Shown: positions 18,903 to 27,898, numbered from the stretch's first letter. The stretch: DNA of 64,000 bases from Actinocorallia herbida (GCF_003751225.1 NZ_RJKE01000001.1:2666001-2730000); one strand, 5' to 3'. Made by a program: numbers and translations. Notes: generated by a model not told the origin, from the sequence alone.

Positions 18903-19859
18903 GTGGAACGCGAACCCTCCGAGCGCCTGTCCGTCGTCGTGCACTCCCGCCGTCTCGACGGTCCCGACGTGGTCGTCCTCGACCTCCGCCGGCCGGACGG
19001 CGGCGCGCTGCCGCCGGCCGCGCCCGGCGCCCATCTCGACGTGCACCTGCCCGGCGGCCTGATCCGGCAGTACTCGCTCGCGGGGGACTCCGCCGACCGG
19101 AACCGGTACGTCCTGGGCGTCCTGCGCGCGCCGGACTCGCGCGGCGGATCGGCGGCGGTCCACGCGCACCTGCACGAGGGCGCGGGGCTCGAGGTCTCGC
19201 CCCCGCGCGACGCGTTCCCACTGGTCGATCGCGGCGGCCGGGCGCTGCTCCTCGCGGGCGGCATCGGCATCACCCCGCTGCTGGCCATGGCCCGCCTCCT
19301 CGCCGCCGAGGGCCGACCGTTCGAGCTGCACTACAGCGTCCGCGAGCGGGCCAGGCTCGCGTTCCTCCCGGACCTCGACGCGCTGGGCGCCTCGGTCCAC
19401 CTGCACGTCGACGGCGAGGGCGCGCCCCTGGACCTCGCCGGACTCGCGCACGGCAGGGGGGCGCGCGACGACGTCTACGTCTGCGGGCCTCCTGGGTTCA
19501 TCGACGGGACGACGGAGACGCTGATCCGGCTCGGCTGGCCCGCCGGGGCCGTGCACACCGAGCGCTTCACCCGGGAACAGCCAGGCCGGGAGGGGTCGTT
19601 CACCGTCGAGGCGAAGCGCTCCGGCGTCCGCTGCGCGGTCCGGGAAGGGCAGAGCATCGCCCAGGCGCTCGCCGAGGCGGGCGTGCCCGTGTCGCTGTCC
19701 TGCGAGAGCGGCGTGTGCGGAACCTGCCTGACCCCGGTCGTCGCCGGGGTCCCCGAGCACCGGGACGACTACCAGACCGACGCCGAGAAGGCCGCGAACT
19801 CGATGGTCACCATCTGCTGCTCCGGCTCGCGCACCGACCTCCTGGTCCTCGACCTCTGA
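18903..19859 (+). CDS. Ferredoxin-NAD(P) reductase of a Rieske oxygenase (VanB type)
   Basis: A 318-residue phthalate-dioxygenase-reductase-type protein: FMN/FAD domain with RQYSL (55-59), nucleotide-binding domain with LAGGIGITPLLAMARLL and YVCGPPGFI, and a C-terminal plant-type 2Fe-2S domain with Cys267, Cys272 and Cys275 (CESGVCGTC) and a final Cys near 305 (VTICCS). It passes electrons from NAD(P)H to the Rieske protein encoded divergently. GTG at 18903 has TTGGAG eight bases upstream; the longer open frame would run through the operator. Length is normal for the family. Confidence 0.94.
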   Translation: MEREPSERLSVVVHSRRLDGPDVVVLDLRRPDGGALPPAAPGAHLDVHLPGGLIRQYSLAGDSADRNRYVLGVLRAPDSRGGSAAVHAHLHEGAGLEVSPPRDAFPLVDRGGRALLLAGGIGITPLLAMARLLAAEGRPFELHYSVRERARLAFLPDLDALGASVHLHVDGEGAPLDLAGLAHGRGARDDVYVCGPPGFIDGTTETLIRLGWPAGAVHTERFTREQPGREGSFTVEAKRSGVRCAVREGQSIAQALAEAGVPVSLSCESGVCGTCLTPVVAGVPEHRDDYQTDAEKAANSMVTICCSGSRTDLLVLDL

Positions 19860-19959
19860 CCCGCGACGGGCCCGGCGGCCGGGCGGCGAGGGGGAAAGCG
19901 GACGGGGAGCGGGCGCGCCCGTGACCCGGTGGGGGAAGGAGCCGGAGAGGGGGCGGAGC

Positions 19960-20526
19960 ATGGATGACGCGGAGCGGGACCGGGTCGTGGAGGCCGCGAC
20001 GCGGCTGTTCGCCGAGCTCGGATACGACCAGACCGACAGCACGCTGATCGCGGAGACCGCGGGGGTGAGCGCGGCCGATGTGCGGCGGGAGTTCGGCGGC
20101 AGGCGCGAGCTGTACATCGAGGTGTTCCGCCGGCTCCAGGCCGCCGAGTGGCTGCTGCTGCGCGCCTACACCGAAGGCGGCGTGGACCGGGAGGGCGCCC
20201 ACCGCTTCATCGACGCCTACATCGACTTCTCCCTCGAGCACCGCGAGCACGCCGCGCTGTGGACCCAGCGCCGGATGAACGACGCGGCCGACCTGCGCGA
20301 GGTGGAGACCGAGTTCGTCGTCCCGCAGACCGCCGCGTCCCTCGAGGCGTTCGCCGCGCTCTTCGACGACGGCGTCGATCCCGAGCTGATGATCTGGAGC
20401 GTCACCTGGATCGTCCAGGCGTTCACCCTCGCCGGCCTCCCCGGCACCGCCGAGCGGGTGGGCCCCAGGTCCGTCGCCCGCTTCCGCGCCCACCTGCACT
20501 CCCTGGTCGACCGCGCACTGAGATGA
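19960..20526 (+). CDS. TetR family transcriptional regulator
   Basis: A 188-residue regulator with an N-terminal helix-turn-helix (DRVVEAATRLFAELGYDQTD, LIAETAGVSAADVRREFGGR, about residues 6-50) and a helical ligand domain. The ATG at 19960 is preceded by GGAGAGGGGGCGGAGC; an in-frame GTG at 19921 has no such signal. It lies about 100 bases downstream of the reductase gene on the same strand and may be co-transcribed, making it a strong candidate regulator for the 27-bp palindrome upstream. Confidence 0.88.
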   Translation: MDDAERDRVVEAATRLFAELGYDQTDSTLIAETAGVSAADVRREFGGRRELYIEVFRRLQAAEWLLLRAYTEGGVDREGAHRFIDAYIDFSLEHREHAALWTQRRMNDAADLREVETEFVVPQTAASLEAFAALFDDGVDPELMIWSVTWIVQAFTLAGLPGTAERVGPRSVARFRAHLHSLVDRALR

Positions 20527-20897
20527 CGACCCGGCCTGGCAGAGGTCTCAGCCGGCCGGTCGCCGCAGGCGTTCGCGGACCGTCGCGCGGTCGACGCCGA
20601 GCCGTGTCAGGAGTTCGGCCGCGGGGTCCGGCGGCACCTCGCCGACGGCCGGACCGGCCGTGCACCGTCGAGATCAGGGCGCGGTACCCGGCCCGGTGCC
20701 CGCGCGCCCGCTGACGTATCGGAGTGCTCCGTGACGGTGCCTCGCGCCCGTCACGGAGCGCTGTTCCCCGACGGACGAGGAAAGGCTGGTGAGGCGGAGA
20801 TCATGTCGAGTTGGGATACGGGGCGTGACCTGGATATCTTATTCTCTATAGAAGAGACGGCGCGTGGCCGTCCAGGGGTCGTAGGGGGATGAGGGCG
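20527..20897. other. Intergenic stretch with a possible Clp-N-type gene tail
   Basis: The reverse strand from about 20665 down to a TGA at 20548 reads PPDPAAELLTRLGVDRATVR and then ERLRRPAG, which resembles the last helices of a ClpA/ClpC N-terminal-type repeat domain (LLxxLGVDxxxVR). No intact gene precedes it, so it may be a decayed fragment. Further right, 20832-20853 is an AT-rich patch with the palindromic core TCTATAGA (20845-20852) just upstream of the GntR gene, a candidate autoregulatory site. Confidence 0.35.
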
Positions 20898-21644
20898 ATG
20901 GCGCGCCGGCGGGAAGCTGTGGTGGCGTTGCCTCCGGAGGAGGAGAAGGTCGCGCTGCCGGGGGAGAATCTGGCGCGGCTCAGCAGTGGTGAGCAGGTGC
21001 GGCTGTACGTGCGGCGGCTCATCTTCGACGGGGTGCTGCGGCCCGGCGCGCGGATCCCGCAGGGGGCCATCGCCGAGACGCTGGGCGTTTCGCGGATCCC
21101 GGTGCGCGAGGCGCTGATCGCGCTGGAGCGCGAGGGCTGGACCACGATCATCCCGCACCGGGGCGCCTTCGTGAACGCCCTCGACGAGCCCTCGGTCCGC
21201 GACCACTACGAGCTGTACGGGATGTTCTACGGGTTCGGCGTCCGCCGCGCCGTCGAGCGCCGCGGCCCGTCGCTGGGCGAGGCCCTGAAGCCGATCCAGG
21301 ACAGGATCATGGCGGCCGGGGACCCCGGCACGCTGCACCGCCTGACGATGGACTTCCACCGCACCGTCATCGACGCCGCCAACTCGCCCCGCCTCCGCAC
21401 GATGCTCCGGCAGATGACCGACATCGTGCCCGGCAACTTCTTCGAGCTGGTCCCCGGCTCCGACGTCGTCGAGCGCGAGGGCACCGCCGCCATCCTCAAC
21501 GCGATCGAGCGCAACTACCCGGAGATCGCCGAGCGCGAATACGCCACGATGCTCCGCCGCCAGGGCGACCTCGTCGTCACCCTCCTTCAGGACCGCGGCA
21601 TCTTCGACCCCACCGAAGCCCCGCACGACGAGGACGACGACTAG
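20898..21644 (+). CDS. GntR family regulator (FadR/FCD subfamily)
   Basis: A 248-residue GntR regulator: winged helix at about 32-90 (EQVRLYVRRLIFDGVLRPGA, ETLGVSRIPVREALIALERE, TIIPHRGAFVNAL) and a C-terminal all-helical FCD ligand domain (DFHRTVIDAANSPRLRTMLR) with a probable metal-binding His/Asp set. FCD members usually sense acidic metabolites and repress catabolic genes. The second ATG (20898) is chosen for its spacing from AGGGGG; an ATG at 20889 is also in frame. It converges on the amidohydrolase gene; GTATAC-type sites elsewhere (36112, 50900) are possible targets. Confidence 0.9.
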   Translation: MARRREAVVALPPEEEKVALPGENLARLSSGEQVRLYVRRLIFDGVLRPGARIPQGAIAETLGVSRIPVREALIALEREGWTTIIPHRGAFVNALDEPSVRDHYELYGMFYGFGVRRAVERRGPSLGEALKPIQDRIMAAGDPGTLHRLTMDFHRTVIDAANSPRLRTMLRQMTDIVPGNFFELVPGSDVVEREGTAAILNAIERNYPEIAEREYATMLRRQGDLVVTLLQDRGIFDPTEAPHDEDDD

Positions 21645-21663
21645 TCCGCCAAGTGATGCCGTC

Positions 21664-21696
21664 GAACGGCGGTCGGGGACTCCCCGGCCGCCGTTC
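21664..21696. terminator. Strong bidirectional hairpin terminator
   Basis: A 15-bp stem (21664-21678 with 21682-21696, one G-T type mismatch) closed by a 3-base loop sits between the convergent GntR and amidohydrolase genes. Confidence 0.7.
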
Positions 21697-21702
21697 CGCG
21701 GT

Positions 21703-22986
21703 TCAGGCCGTGGCGTTCTTGGCCAGGGTGCCCATGTCGATGCCGACGGCCTTCTCGAAGCGGCCGGTGTCGGTGGCGCGGATGGTGACGTCGTGGTCGC
21801 CGGCCTCGGCGCGGAGGGCGCCGACGGTGGCGTCGGCCTTGGTGCGGCCCGCGACGAAGGGATCGAAGGAGTACCAGCGCATGGCGTTCTGGTAGGTGAT
21901 CTTGTTGAGGTCCTCGGCGGAGACGCCTTCGGAGACGGCCATGAGCTCTTCGGGGGCGTTGGGCCAGGAGCTGTCGGAGTGGGGGTAGTCGCACTCCCAG
22001 GCGATGTTGTCGATGCCGATCATGTGGCGGAGCTGGACGCCGACGGGGTCGGAGATGAAGCACGTGAGGAAGTGCTCGCGGAAGACCTCGCTGGGGAGCT
22101 TGTCGCCGAAGTCCTGGCCGGTCCACAGGTGGTGCATGTCGTAGGTGCGGTCGAGCCGGTCCAGGAAGTAGGGGATCCAGCCCGTGCCGCCCTCGGACAG
22201 GGCGAAGCGGATGTCGGGGAAGTTCTTGAGGACGCGGGACCACAGGAGGTCGGCGGCGGCCTGGCAGACGTTCATGGGCTGGAGGGTGATCATGACGTCG
22301 ATGGGGGCGTCCGGCGCGGTCACCGACAGCTGGCCCGAGGAGCCCAGGTGGATCGACAGGACGACGCCCTCGTCCGAGGCGGCCTTCCACAGCGGGTCCC
22401 AGTAGGCGTTGTGGAAGCTGGGGTAGCCGAGGGTGGCGGGGTTCTCGGTGAAGGTCATGGAGCGGCAGCCCTTGGCGGCGACGCGGCGGACCTCGCGGGC
22501 GCACTCCTCGGCGTCCCAGAGGATGGGGAGCGCCATGGGGATGATGCGGCCGGGGTAGGTGCCGGCCCATTCGTCGATGTGCCAGTCGTTGTAGGCGCGC
22601 AGGACGGCCAGGGCCAGGTCCTTGTCCTCGGCCGCGGCGAAGAGGCGGCCCGCGAAGCCGGGGAAGGACGGGAAGTTCATGGAGGCGAGGATGCCGCCGG
22701 CGTTCATGTCCTTGATGCGCTCGTGGATGTCGTAGGTGCCGGGGCGGATCTCGGAGAAGGCGGTCGGCTCGATGCCGTACTCCTCCTTGGGGCGGCCCGC
22801 GACGGCGTTGAGGCCGATGTTGGGGATGATCGAGCCGTTGAAGGTCCAGACGTCGGAGCCGTCCTTCTTGGTGATGACCTTCGGCGCGGCGTCCCGGTAC
22901 TTCGCCGGGATGTGTTCGTCGAACAGCGTCGGGGGCTCGACCACGTGGTCGTCCACGCTGATCATGATCAGGTCTTCGGCCTTCAC
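21703..22986 (-). CDS. Amidohydrolase family 2 (metal-dependent hydrolase/decarboxylase)
   Basis: A 427-residue TIM-barrel amidohydrolase_2 protein. Features are an N-terminal ISVDDHVVEPPTLFDEHIP, PALPILWDAEE-type strands, the metal ligand region LSIHLGSSGQ and the conserved acidic strand WECDYPHSDSSWPNAPEEL with the late Asp. The family includes nonoxidative decarboxylases and C-C hydrolases, and actinobacterial members often occur with acyl-CoA ligases in catabolic loci. GTG at 22986 has GAGGAG four bases upstream. Divergent from the ligase/hydratase operon; GTGAAC and GTTCAC repeats at 23045-23065 lie in the shared promoter region. Confidence 0.9.
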   Translation of the reverse strand: MKAEDLIMISVDDHVVEPPTLFDEHIPAKYRDAAPKVITKKDGSDVWTFNGSIIPNIGLNAVAGRPKEEYGIEPTAFSEIRPGTYDIHERIKDMNAGGILASMNFPSFPGFAGRLFAAAEDKDLALAVLRAYNDWHIDEWAGTYPGRIIPMALPILWDAEECAREVRRVAAKGCRSMTFTENPATLGYPSFHNAYWDPLWKAASDEGVVLSIHLGSSGQLSVTAPDAPIDVMITLQPMNVCQAAADLLWSRVLKNFPDIRFALSEGGTGWIPYFLDRLDRTYDMHHLWTGQDFGDKLPSEVFREHFLTCFISDPVGVQLRHMIGIDNIAWECDYPHSDSSWPNAPEELMAVSEGVSAEDLNKITYQNAMRWYSFDPFVAGRTKADATVGALRAEAGDHDVTIRATDTGRFEKAVGIDMGTLAKNATA

Positions 22987-23044
22987 GGTGCTCCTCAGGG
23001 TGGGGGATCGCGGGGGCTGGGCGCTGAACCAGGGTCTCACTAGA

Positions 23045-23065
23045 GTGAACCGCAGTTCAGTTCAC
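23045..23065. promoter_or_regulatory. Inverted repeat in a divergent promoter
   Basis: GTGAAC (23045-23050) and GTTCAC (23060-23065) form an inverted repeat, with an internal GAACCGCAGTTC at 23047-23058. It lies between the divergent amidohydrolase and acyl-CoA ligase genes; an AT-rich promoter-like patch follows at 23095-23122. A TetR protein (25636-26247) closes the same locus and is a candidate binder. Confidence 0.5.
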
Positions 23066-23153
23066 CGCACAAGCGCCCGTTTCGTCTTGCTGATGAAAAA
23101 GTAGATTAGATAATATATTCAAGTTGCGGCCCCGCCCCCGAGGAGACCGGAAA

Positions 23154-24788
23154 ATGCCAGACTGGGTGAACGGCGAGCAGCTGACCCTGCTCGAACTGCT
23201 GGACCAACGCCTCACACGGGACCCGGACGGTCCGTTCCTCGACCTCTGCGGCATCCCCTACACGGCCGCGAGCCTCGACGCCGAAGCCGATCGCGTCGCC
23301 GGGGCCCTGCACGCCCTCGGCGTCGGGCACGGCTCGACCGTCGCGACGATCCTGGAGAACGGTCCCGAGGCCGTCGTCTCCTGGTTCGCGATCCACCGGC
23401 TCGGCGCGATCGCCGTCCCGGTCAACACCGCGCTCAAGGGACCGCTGCTCCGGCACGTGCTCGCCGACTCCCAGGCCGCCGTCGTCATCGTGCACGACGA
23501 CCTCGCCGACCGGCCGATCGAGGTGCTGGAACAGGTCGAGACACTCCGCCACCTCGTCGTGGTGGGGGAGGGGCGGCCCGTCGTCTCGTGCTCGCGCGGC
23601 ACCCGCGTCCACGGCTGGGACGAGCTCCTCGCCGGCACCGACGTGGCCCCGCACGTCCTGGTCCGCCCGACGGACCTCGGCACGATCGTCTACACGGGCG
23701 GCACGACCGGCCCGTCGAAGGGCTGCGCGCTGAGCCACAACTACCATCTGTCGATCGCGCGGCAGATCATCTCCTCGTGGGGCCGCACCCCCGAGGACGT
23801 GGTGTGGAGCCCGCTCCCGCTGTTCCACTTCAACGCGATCTCGTGCATGCTCACCGGCACCCTCATCAGCGGCGGCCGCGCCGCCCTGTCGCGGCGGTTC
23901 TCCGTGTCGGGGTTCTGGCCGGAGATCAACCGGACCGAGGCGACCATCGCGTCGCTGCTCGGTTCCCTGGCCGTCATGGTCGCGCGGGCCGACGACCACC
24001 CGCTGGCCAAGAACTCCGGGACGGCCGAGGCCAACAAGAGCCTCCGCCTGCTCACCGGCGCCCCGATCCCGCCGGAGATCGACGCCCTGTACCGGGACCG
24101 GTTCGACATCACCACCTTCAGCAACGCCTATGGCGCGACGGAGGCGTCCCTCATCTCCTGGCTCCCGCCCGGCAGGCCCGGAAAGACGGGATCGGCGGGC
24201 ATCGTCAACGCGGAGGCCTTCGACGTCCGCATCTTCGACGACGAGGACCACGAGGTCCCCGTCGGGGAGCCCGGCGAGATCGTGTGCAGGCCGAAGATGC
24301 CGCACGTGATGTTCGAGGGCTACTGGCAGCGCCCGCAGGCGACGGTCGAGGCGTGGCGGAATCTGTGGTTCCACACCGGCGACATCGGCAAGGTCGACGA
24401 CGAGGGCTACCTGTACTTCGTCGACCGCAAGGCCGACTACATGCGCCGCCGCGGGGAGAACATCTCCAGCTGGGAGCTGGAGAAGGTGTTCCACGAGCAC
24501 CCGGCCGTCAAGGACGTGTGCGTGCACGCGGTCCCCAGCGAGGTCAGCGAGGACGACGTGAAGGCGACCCTCGTCCTGCGGGACGGCTCGGCCGTCACCG
24601 AGGAGGAGGTGTGCCGCTGGTCGATCGACCACCTCCCGTACTACGCGGTGCCGCGCTACTTCGAGTTCCGCGCGGAGCTGCCCATGAGCCGGACGGGCCG
24701 GACGACCAAGAACCTGCTGCGCGACGAGGGCGTCACGGCGTCCACCTGGGACCGCGAGGCGGCCGGCGTGAAGTTCGAGCGCCGCTGA
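23154..24788 (+). CDS. Acyl-CoA ligase (CaiC/crotonobetaine-CoA ligase-like)
   Basis: A 544-residue ANL ligase with the P-loop VYTGGTTGPSKGC (179-191), NAYGATEAS, FHTGDIGKVDDEGYLYFVDRKADYMRRRGENISS and the C-terminal domain. At the A10 motif, LPMSRTGRTTKNLLR, the usual catalytic lysine is replaced by Arg516, with a Lys at 519. Such Arg variants occur in this subgroup, but the adenylation step may be altered. ATG at 23154 has GAGGAG upstream. Its stop overlaps the start of the crotonase gene (TGATG), so activation and hydration are translationally coupled. The substrate is unknown. Confidence 0.9.
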   Translation: MPDWVNGEQLTLLELLDQRLTRDPDGPFLDLCGIPYTAASLDAEADRVAGALHALGVGHGSTVATILENGPEAVVSWFAIHRLGAIAVPVNTALKGPLLRHVLADSQAAVVIVHDDLADRPIEVLEQVETLRHLVVVGEGRPVVSCSRGTRVHGWDELLAGTDVAPHVLVRPTDLGTIVYTGGTTGPSKGCALSHNYHLSIARQIISSWGRTPEDVVWSPLPLFHFNAISCMLTGTLISGGRAALSRRFSVSGFWPEINRTEATIASLLGSLAVMVARADDHPLAKNSGTAEANKSLRLLTGAPIPPEIDALYRDRFDITTFSNAYGATEASLISWLPPGRPGKTGSAGIVNAEAFDVRIFDDEDHEVPVGEPGEIVCRPKMPHVMFEGYWQRPQATVEAWRNLWFHTGDIGKVDDEGYLYFVDRKADYMRRRGENISSWELEKVFHEHPAVKDVCVHAVPSEVSEDDVKATLVLRDGSAVTEEEVCRWSIDHLPYYAVPRYFEFRAELPMSRTGRTTKNLLRDEGVTASTWDREAAGVKFERR

Positions 24789-25618
24789 TGGGCGCCGCAG
24801 AGGGTTCCCCGACCCCCAAGGGCCTCAAGGGCGACGACCTCGGCACCCCGTACCTCCGCCTCGAACGCGAGGGCCCGCTGGCCTGGTGCGTCGTGGACCG
24901 GCCGGACTCCCGCAACGCCCTGACGAGCGCGATGTACTTCGGCATCCGGCGCGCGGTCGACCTCGTCAACCGCGACGCGGACCTCGCCGCGCTCATCATC
25001 ACCGGCACCGGCGACGTGTTCATGCCGGGCGGTGAACTGCGCGGCAGGGAACCGGATCGCTGGCTGGACTTCCCCGATCTCCTCGGCCTGGACTCGACCC
25101 CGTTCGAGGCGATCCGGCGCTCCCCGAAGCCCGTCGTCTCGGCCGTCAACGGGATCGCGCAGGGCGGCGGCCTCCTCATCGCGATGCTCTCCGACGTCGC
25201 CGTGGCCGGGCGCAGCGTGACCGTCCGGGCACCCGAGCTGTTCCGGGGCATCGCCGACACCGGATACGCCTGCTACCTGCCCGCCCAGATCGGCATCGCG
25301 CGGGCCCGCGACATGCTGCTGACGGGCCGGACCGTCACCGCCGAGGAAGCGGTCGAATGGGGCATGTTCTCCCGGGTCGTCGATGACGCCGACGTCCGGA
25401 AGACGGCAGAGGAGGTCGCGATCCAGATCTGCCGGACCGCCCCGCAGGCCCGGCTCCAGGTGAAGCGGCTGGTGAACGAGCGGTACGGGGCCGTCGACCG
25501 GATGACGTTCGACGCGCTCCTGTACAACGACGAGATGGTCGAGGGCGGCCGGGCGTTCGCCGAGAAGCGCGAACCGTCCTGGGTGCCCGAGGAGTTCCGT
25601 GGCGGAAATCGCCTGTGA
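24788..25618 (+). CDS. Enoyl-CoA hydratase/isomerase (crotonase) family protein
   Basis: A 276-residue crotonase. The family core is visible: WCVVDRPDSRNALTSAMY (33-50), ALIITGTGDVFMPGGELRG with the first oxyanion loop, and SAVNGIAQGGGLLIAMLSDV with the second, then APELFRGIADTGYACYLPAQIG and the C-terminal helices (QVKRLVNERYG). The exact acid/base Glu pair is not certain, so hydratase, isomerase or hydrolase remain possible. The start ATG overlaps the ligase stop by one base. Followed by the convergent TetR gene 17 bases later. Confidence 0.92.
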   Translation: MGAAEGSPTPKGLKGDDLGTPYLRLEREGPLAWCVVDRPDSRNALTSAMYFGIRRAVDLVNRDADLAALIITGTGDVFMPGGELRGREPDRWLDFPDLLGLDSTPFEAIRRSPKPVVSAVNGIAQGGGLLIAMLSDVAVAGRSVTVRAPELFRGIADTGYACYLPAQIGIARARDMLLTGRTVTAEEAVEWGMFSRVVDDADVRKTAEEVAIQICRTAPQARLQVKRLVNERYGAVDRMTFDALLYNDEMVEGGRAFAEKREPSWVPEEFRGGNRL

Positions 25619-25635
25619 CGGGCCCGGCCCGGTCC

Positions 25636-26247
25636 TCAGGCGCGGAAGGCCCGCTCGACCGTCTCGGTCAGGGTCTCGATCGGCAGGGGGGCGCCGCCGG
25701 ACAGCTCGCTCGTCTGGAAGGCGCTCACCAGACCGGAGAACATCCGCGCCATGAGGACCGGGTCTCCCGCCCGGAGCAGGCCCGCGCGCTGGCCGTCGCG
25801 GAACAGCTCGGCCTGCATGTCGATCGAGCGGCGGAAGTTGGCGAGGGTCTCGGTGTCCTCGGGCGGGTCGGCGACGGGCGACGCGATCGCCCCGCCCCGC
25901 AGGACGAGACGCCCGAACTCCGGATACCTCCGGAAGAACCCGACCTGCCAGGCGGCGAGCTCGACGAGACGCCGGTCGGCGGGCAGTTCCGACGAGAGCA
26001 CTTCGGCCATCTCCGGCATGAACGCCGAAGTCCGGCGGTGGAAGATCTCCCGGTACAGCTCGTCCTTGCCGGAGAAGAACCCGTAGACCGCGCCGACCGA
26101 ATAGTCCGCCTGTTCGGCGATCTCCCGCAGCGACGCGTCATGGAAGCCCTTGGCCGCGAACACCTGCTCGGCGACGTCGAGGATCTGGTCCCGGCTGAGC
26201 GCGCGGCGCTGCTCCCTGCGCTCATCCCGCAGACTTCGTCCGCTCAT
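25636..26247 (-). CDS. TetR family transcriptional regulator
   Basis: A 203-residue repressor with helix-turn-helix at about 17-62 (DQILDVAEQVFAAKGFHDAS, LREIAEQADYSVGAVYGFFS) and a TetR_C-type ligand domain. ATG at 26247 gives MSGRSLRDERREQRR; an upstream in-frame ATG at 26280 would add eleven residues. It is divergent from the thioesterase gene and convergent with the ligase/crotonase operon, so it likely controls one or both, perhaps in response to an acyl-CoA. Confidence 0.9.
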   Translation of the reverse strand: MSGRSLRDERREQRRALSRDQILDVAEQVFAAKGFHDASLREIAEQADYSVGAVYGFFSGKDELYREIFHRRTSAFMPEMAEVLSSELPADRRLVELAAWQVGFFRRYPEFGRLVLRGGAIASPVADPPEDTETLANFRRSIDMQAELFRDGQRAGLLRAGDPVLMARMFSGLVSAFQTSELSGGAPLPIETLTETVERAFRA

Positions 26248-26338
26248 CGCCGCCCGAACCCCCTTCGCGTTGTGAATCATGGTATCGCCGCGGTCCGCGC
26301 CCGGACGTGGACGGCATCCCCGAACGAAGGAAGCACCC

Positions 26339-27001
26339 GTGACCGAAGCCGACCACCCCGTCCTGCTCGGACGGCTGGAGGAATCCCGCGCGCTCGCCGC
26401 CTCGGTGCGCCGCCTCATCGAGGTGGCCACCGCGACGACCGCGCCCCCGGGGGCCACCCTGGCCGCGGCCCGCGGCCTCGACGCCATCACCGACGCGCTG
26501 GCCCGCTACGTCCCGGACCCCATGCCGCCGATGACGCAGCTCAACTTCCCGGAAGAGGGCGAGTCCGACCTTTCCGCCCGGATGCCGTTCGACGTGATGA
26601 TCGGCCGACACAGCCCGCTCGCACCCCCGCTGACCCTCTCCTCCGAAGGCACCACCGCGATCCTCTCCGGCACCCTCACCCGCCCCTACGAGGGCCCTCC
26701 CGGCTGCGTCCACGGCGGCGTCCTCGCCACCGCCTTCGACATCGTCTGCGCCGCCGCGAACTTCATCGCCAAGGTCCCCGGCCCCACCCGCAGCCTCCAG
26801 ATCTCCTACCGCCGCCCGACCGCCCTCCACACCCCCTGCCGCTTCGAAGCCCGGGTCGACAGCGTCGACGGCAAGAACGTCCGCACCCTCGGCCGGCTCC
26901 TCCAGAACGGCGTCGTCACCTGCGAGGCCGTGGGCGAGTTCGTCTTCTTCGACCGCGAGGCCATCGGCCGCATGGCCGCCAGAGCCCGCGGCGAATCCTG
27001 A
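26339..27001 (+). CDS. Hotdog-fold thioesterase (PaaI-like)
   Basis: A 220-residue protein whose C-terminal ~130 residues form a hotdog domain: SEGTTAILSGTLTRPYEGPP, GCVHGGVLATAFDIVCAAAN (the HGG-x-D catalytic helix, about 142-156) and RSLQISYRRPTALHTPCRFE. It would hydrolyse acyl-CoA thioesters, relieving CoA stalling or releasing products. The N-terminal ~80 residues are a helical extension of unknown role seen in actinobacterial members. GTG at 26339 has GAAGGAA upstream. Divergent from the TetR gene, a typical regulator-target pair. Confidence 0.88.
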   Translation: MTEADHPVLLGRLEESRALAASVRRLIEVATATTAPPGATLAAARGLDAITDALARYVPDPMPPMTQLNFPEEGESDLSARMPFDVMIGRHSPLAPPLTLSSEGTTAILSGTLTRPYEGPPGCVHGGVLATAFDIVCAAANFIAKVPGPTRSLQISYRRPTALHTPCRFEARVDSVDGKNVRTLGRLLQNGVVTCEAVGEFVFFDREAIGRMAARARGES

Positions 27002-27100
27002 CCGACGCGCTCCCGTGGCGAGTCGTCGTGGTCCAGCGTGCGGATGGAGTGCGAAGCGGAAAGACCGGCGGCGCGCGTGCGGCCGACCTAGCATGAGGCG

Positions 27101-27616
27101 ATGTCACATGACCCCAAAGCAGACCATGACGGATATGAGACGCTCAGTGCGGGGCCGCAGGGGCCGGGGGCGCGCAAGAAGAGCGTGCTGACGCTCGTGT
27201 CCGTCGCCGTCGTGGTGGTCGGGCTCGGTCTCGTCGTCCGGGCCGTCACCGCGCCGGAGGACGGGATCCCGTCCGGCGTGCTGAAGCCCGGCGCCTGCCT
27301 CGACCTGTCCCTCGCCGCCGACGGGATCGGCATCCTGCGTCACCCGAAGCGCTGCACGGAGCCGCACCTGTTCCAGATCCTGTCCGTGGAGGTCATGCCC
27401 GAAGGCCCGTACCCGGGCCCGGAGGAACTGGAGGACCGGGCCGACGGGATGTGCGGCGCGAAGTGGGACGCCAAGGTGGCGAAGAGCCCGTACGCGTCGT
27501 CCCACCGGCGCACCTCCCTCGCCCCGGCCGAGAAGGACTGGCCCGTCGACCGGACCGCCATCTGCACCCTCTGGTCCCCCGAAGGCCCGACCTCCGCCCA
27601 GGCCCGCCTCCCGTAG
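27101..27616 (+). CDS. Membrane-anchored septum-formation-domain-like protein
   Basis: A 171-residue protein with a short cytoplasmic N-terminus, one transmembrane helix (about 28-48, VLTLVSVAVVVVGLGLVV) and an extracytoplasmic domain with four cysteines (PGACLDL, PKRCTEP, GMCGAKW, AICTLW). The core resembles the first septum-formation repeat of the protein at 30270-31349, sharing CtEPHlfQiLSVE, EGPYPG and SPYAssHR. Function is not established; actinobacterial members are surface proteins linked by name to septation. Stand-alone gene. Confidence 0.75.
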   Translation: MSHDPKADHDGYETLSAGPQGPGARKKSVLTLVSVAVVVVGLGLVVRAVTAPEDGIPSGVLKPGACLDLSLAADGIGILRHPKRCTEPHLFQILSVEVMPEGPYPGPEELEDRADGMCGAKWDAKVAKSPYASSHRRTSLAPAEKDWPVDRTAICTLWSPEGPTSAQARLP

Positions 27617-27898
27617 CCCCGATGAGGCCGTCCCAGCCCCCGAGCGCCCGCTACCGCCCCGCCTAGCGGCGGGCCGCCGCGATGATCGCGTCGAACAGAC
27701 CGGGGAAGGCGTGACCTTCGAGCGCTCGGTCGGCTTCCTGCGCGCAGCGGAATTCGTCCGTCGGCCTCCGGGCCGTGCGGAGAACCGGAATCCCGAGGTG
27801 TGGCGCTGCCGTTCCCGCCGCGAGGTGAGCGATCCCAGGCAGGATCGGCTGCAGGACGGCGCCCACGCCGAGATGGGTCATCCGGTTGGATGAAGTGT

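Noticed and set aside
23588-25618. 676-residue fusion protein spanning the ligase and crotonase region
   Set aside because: Only the part from 24788 is crotonase; the preceding part is the out-of-frame shadow of the ligase gene.
27663-27881. Reverse-strand 72-codon frame starting MTHLGVGAVLQPIL
   Set aside because: No ribosome binding site, family resemblance or conserved neighbour; might be a small hypothetical gene or decayed tail but cannot be supported.
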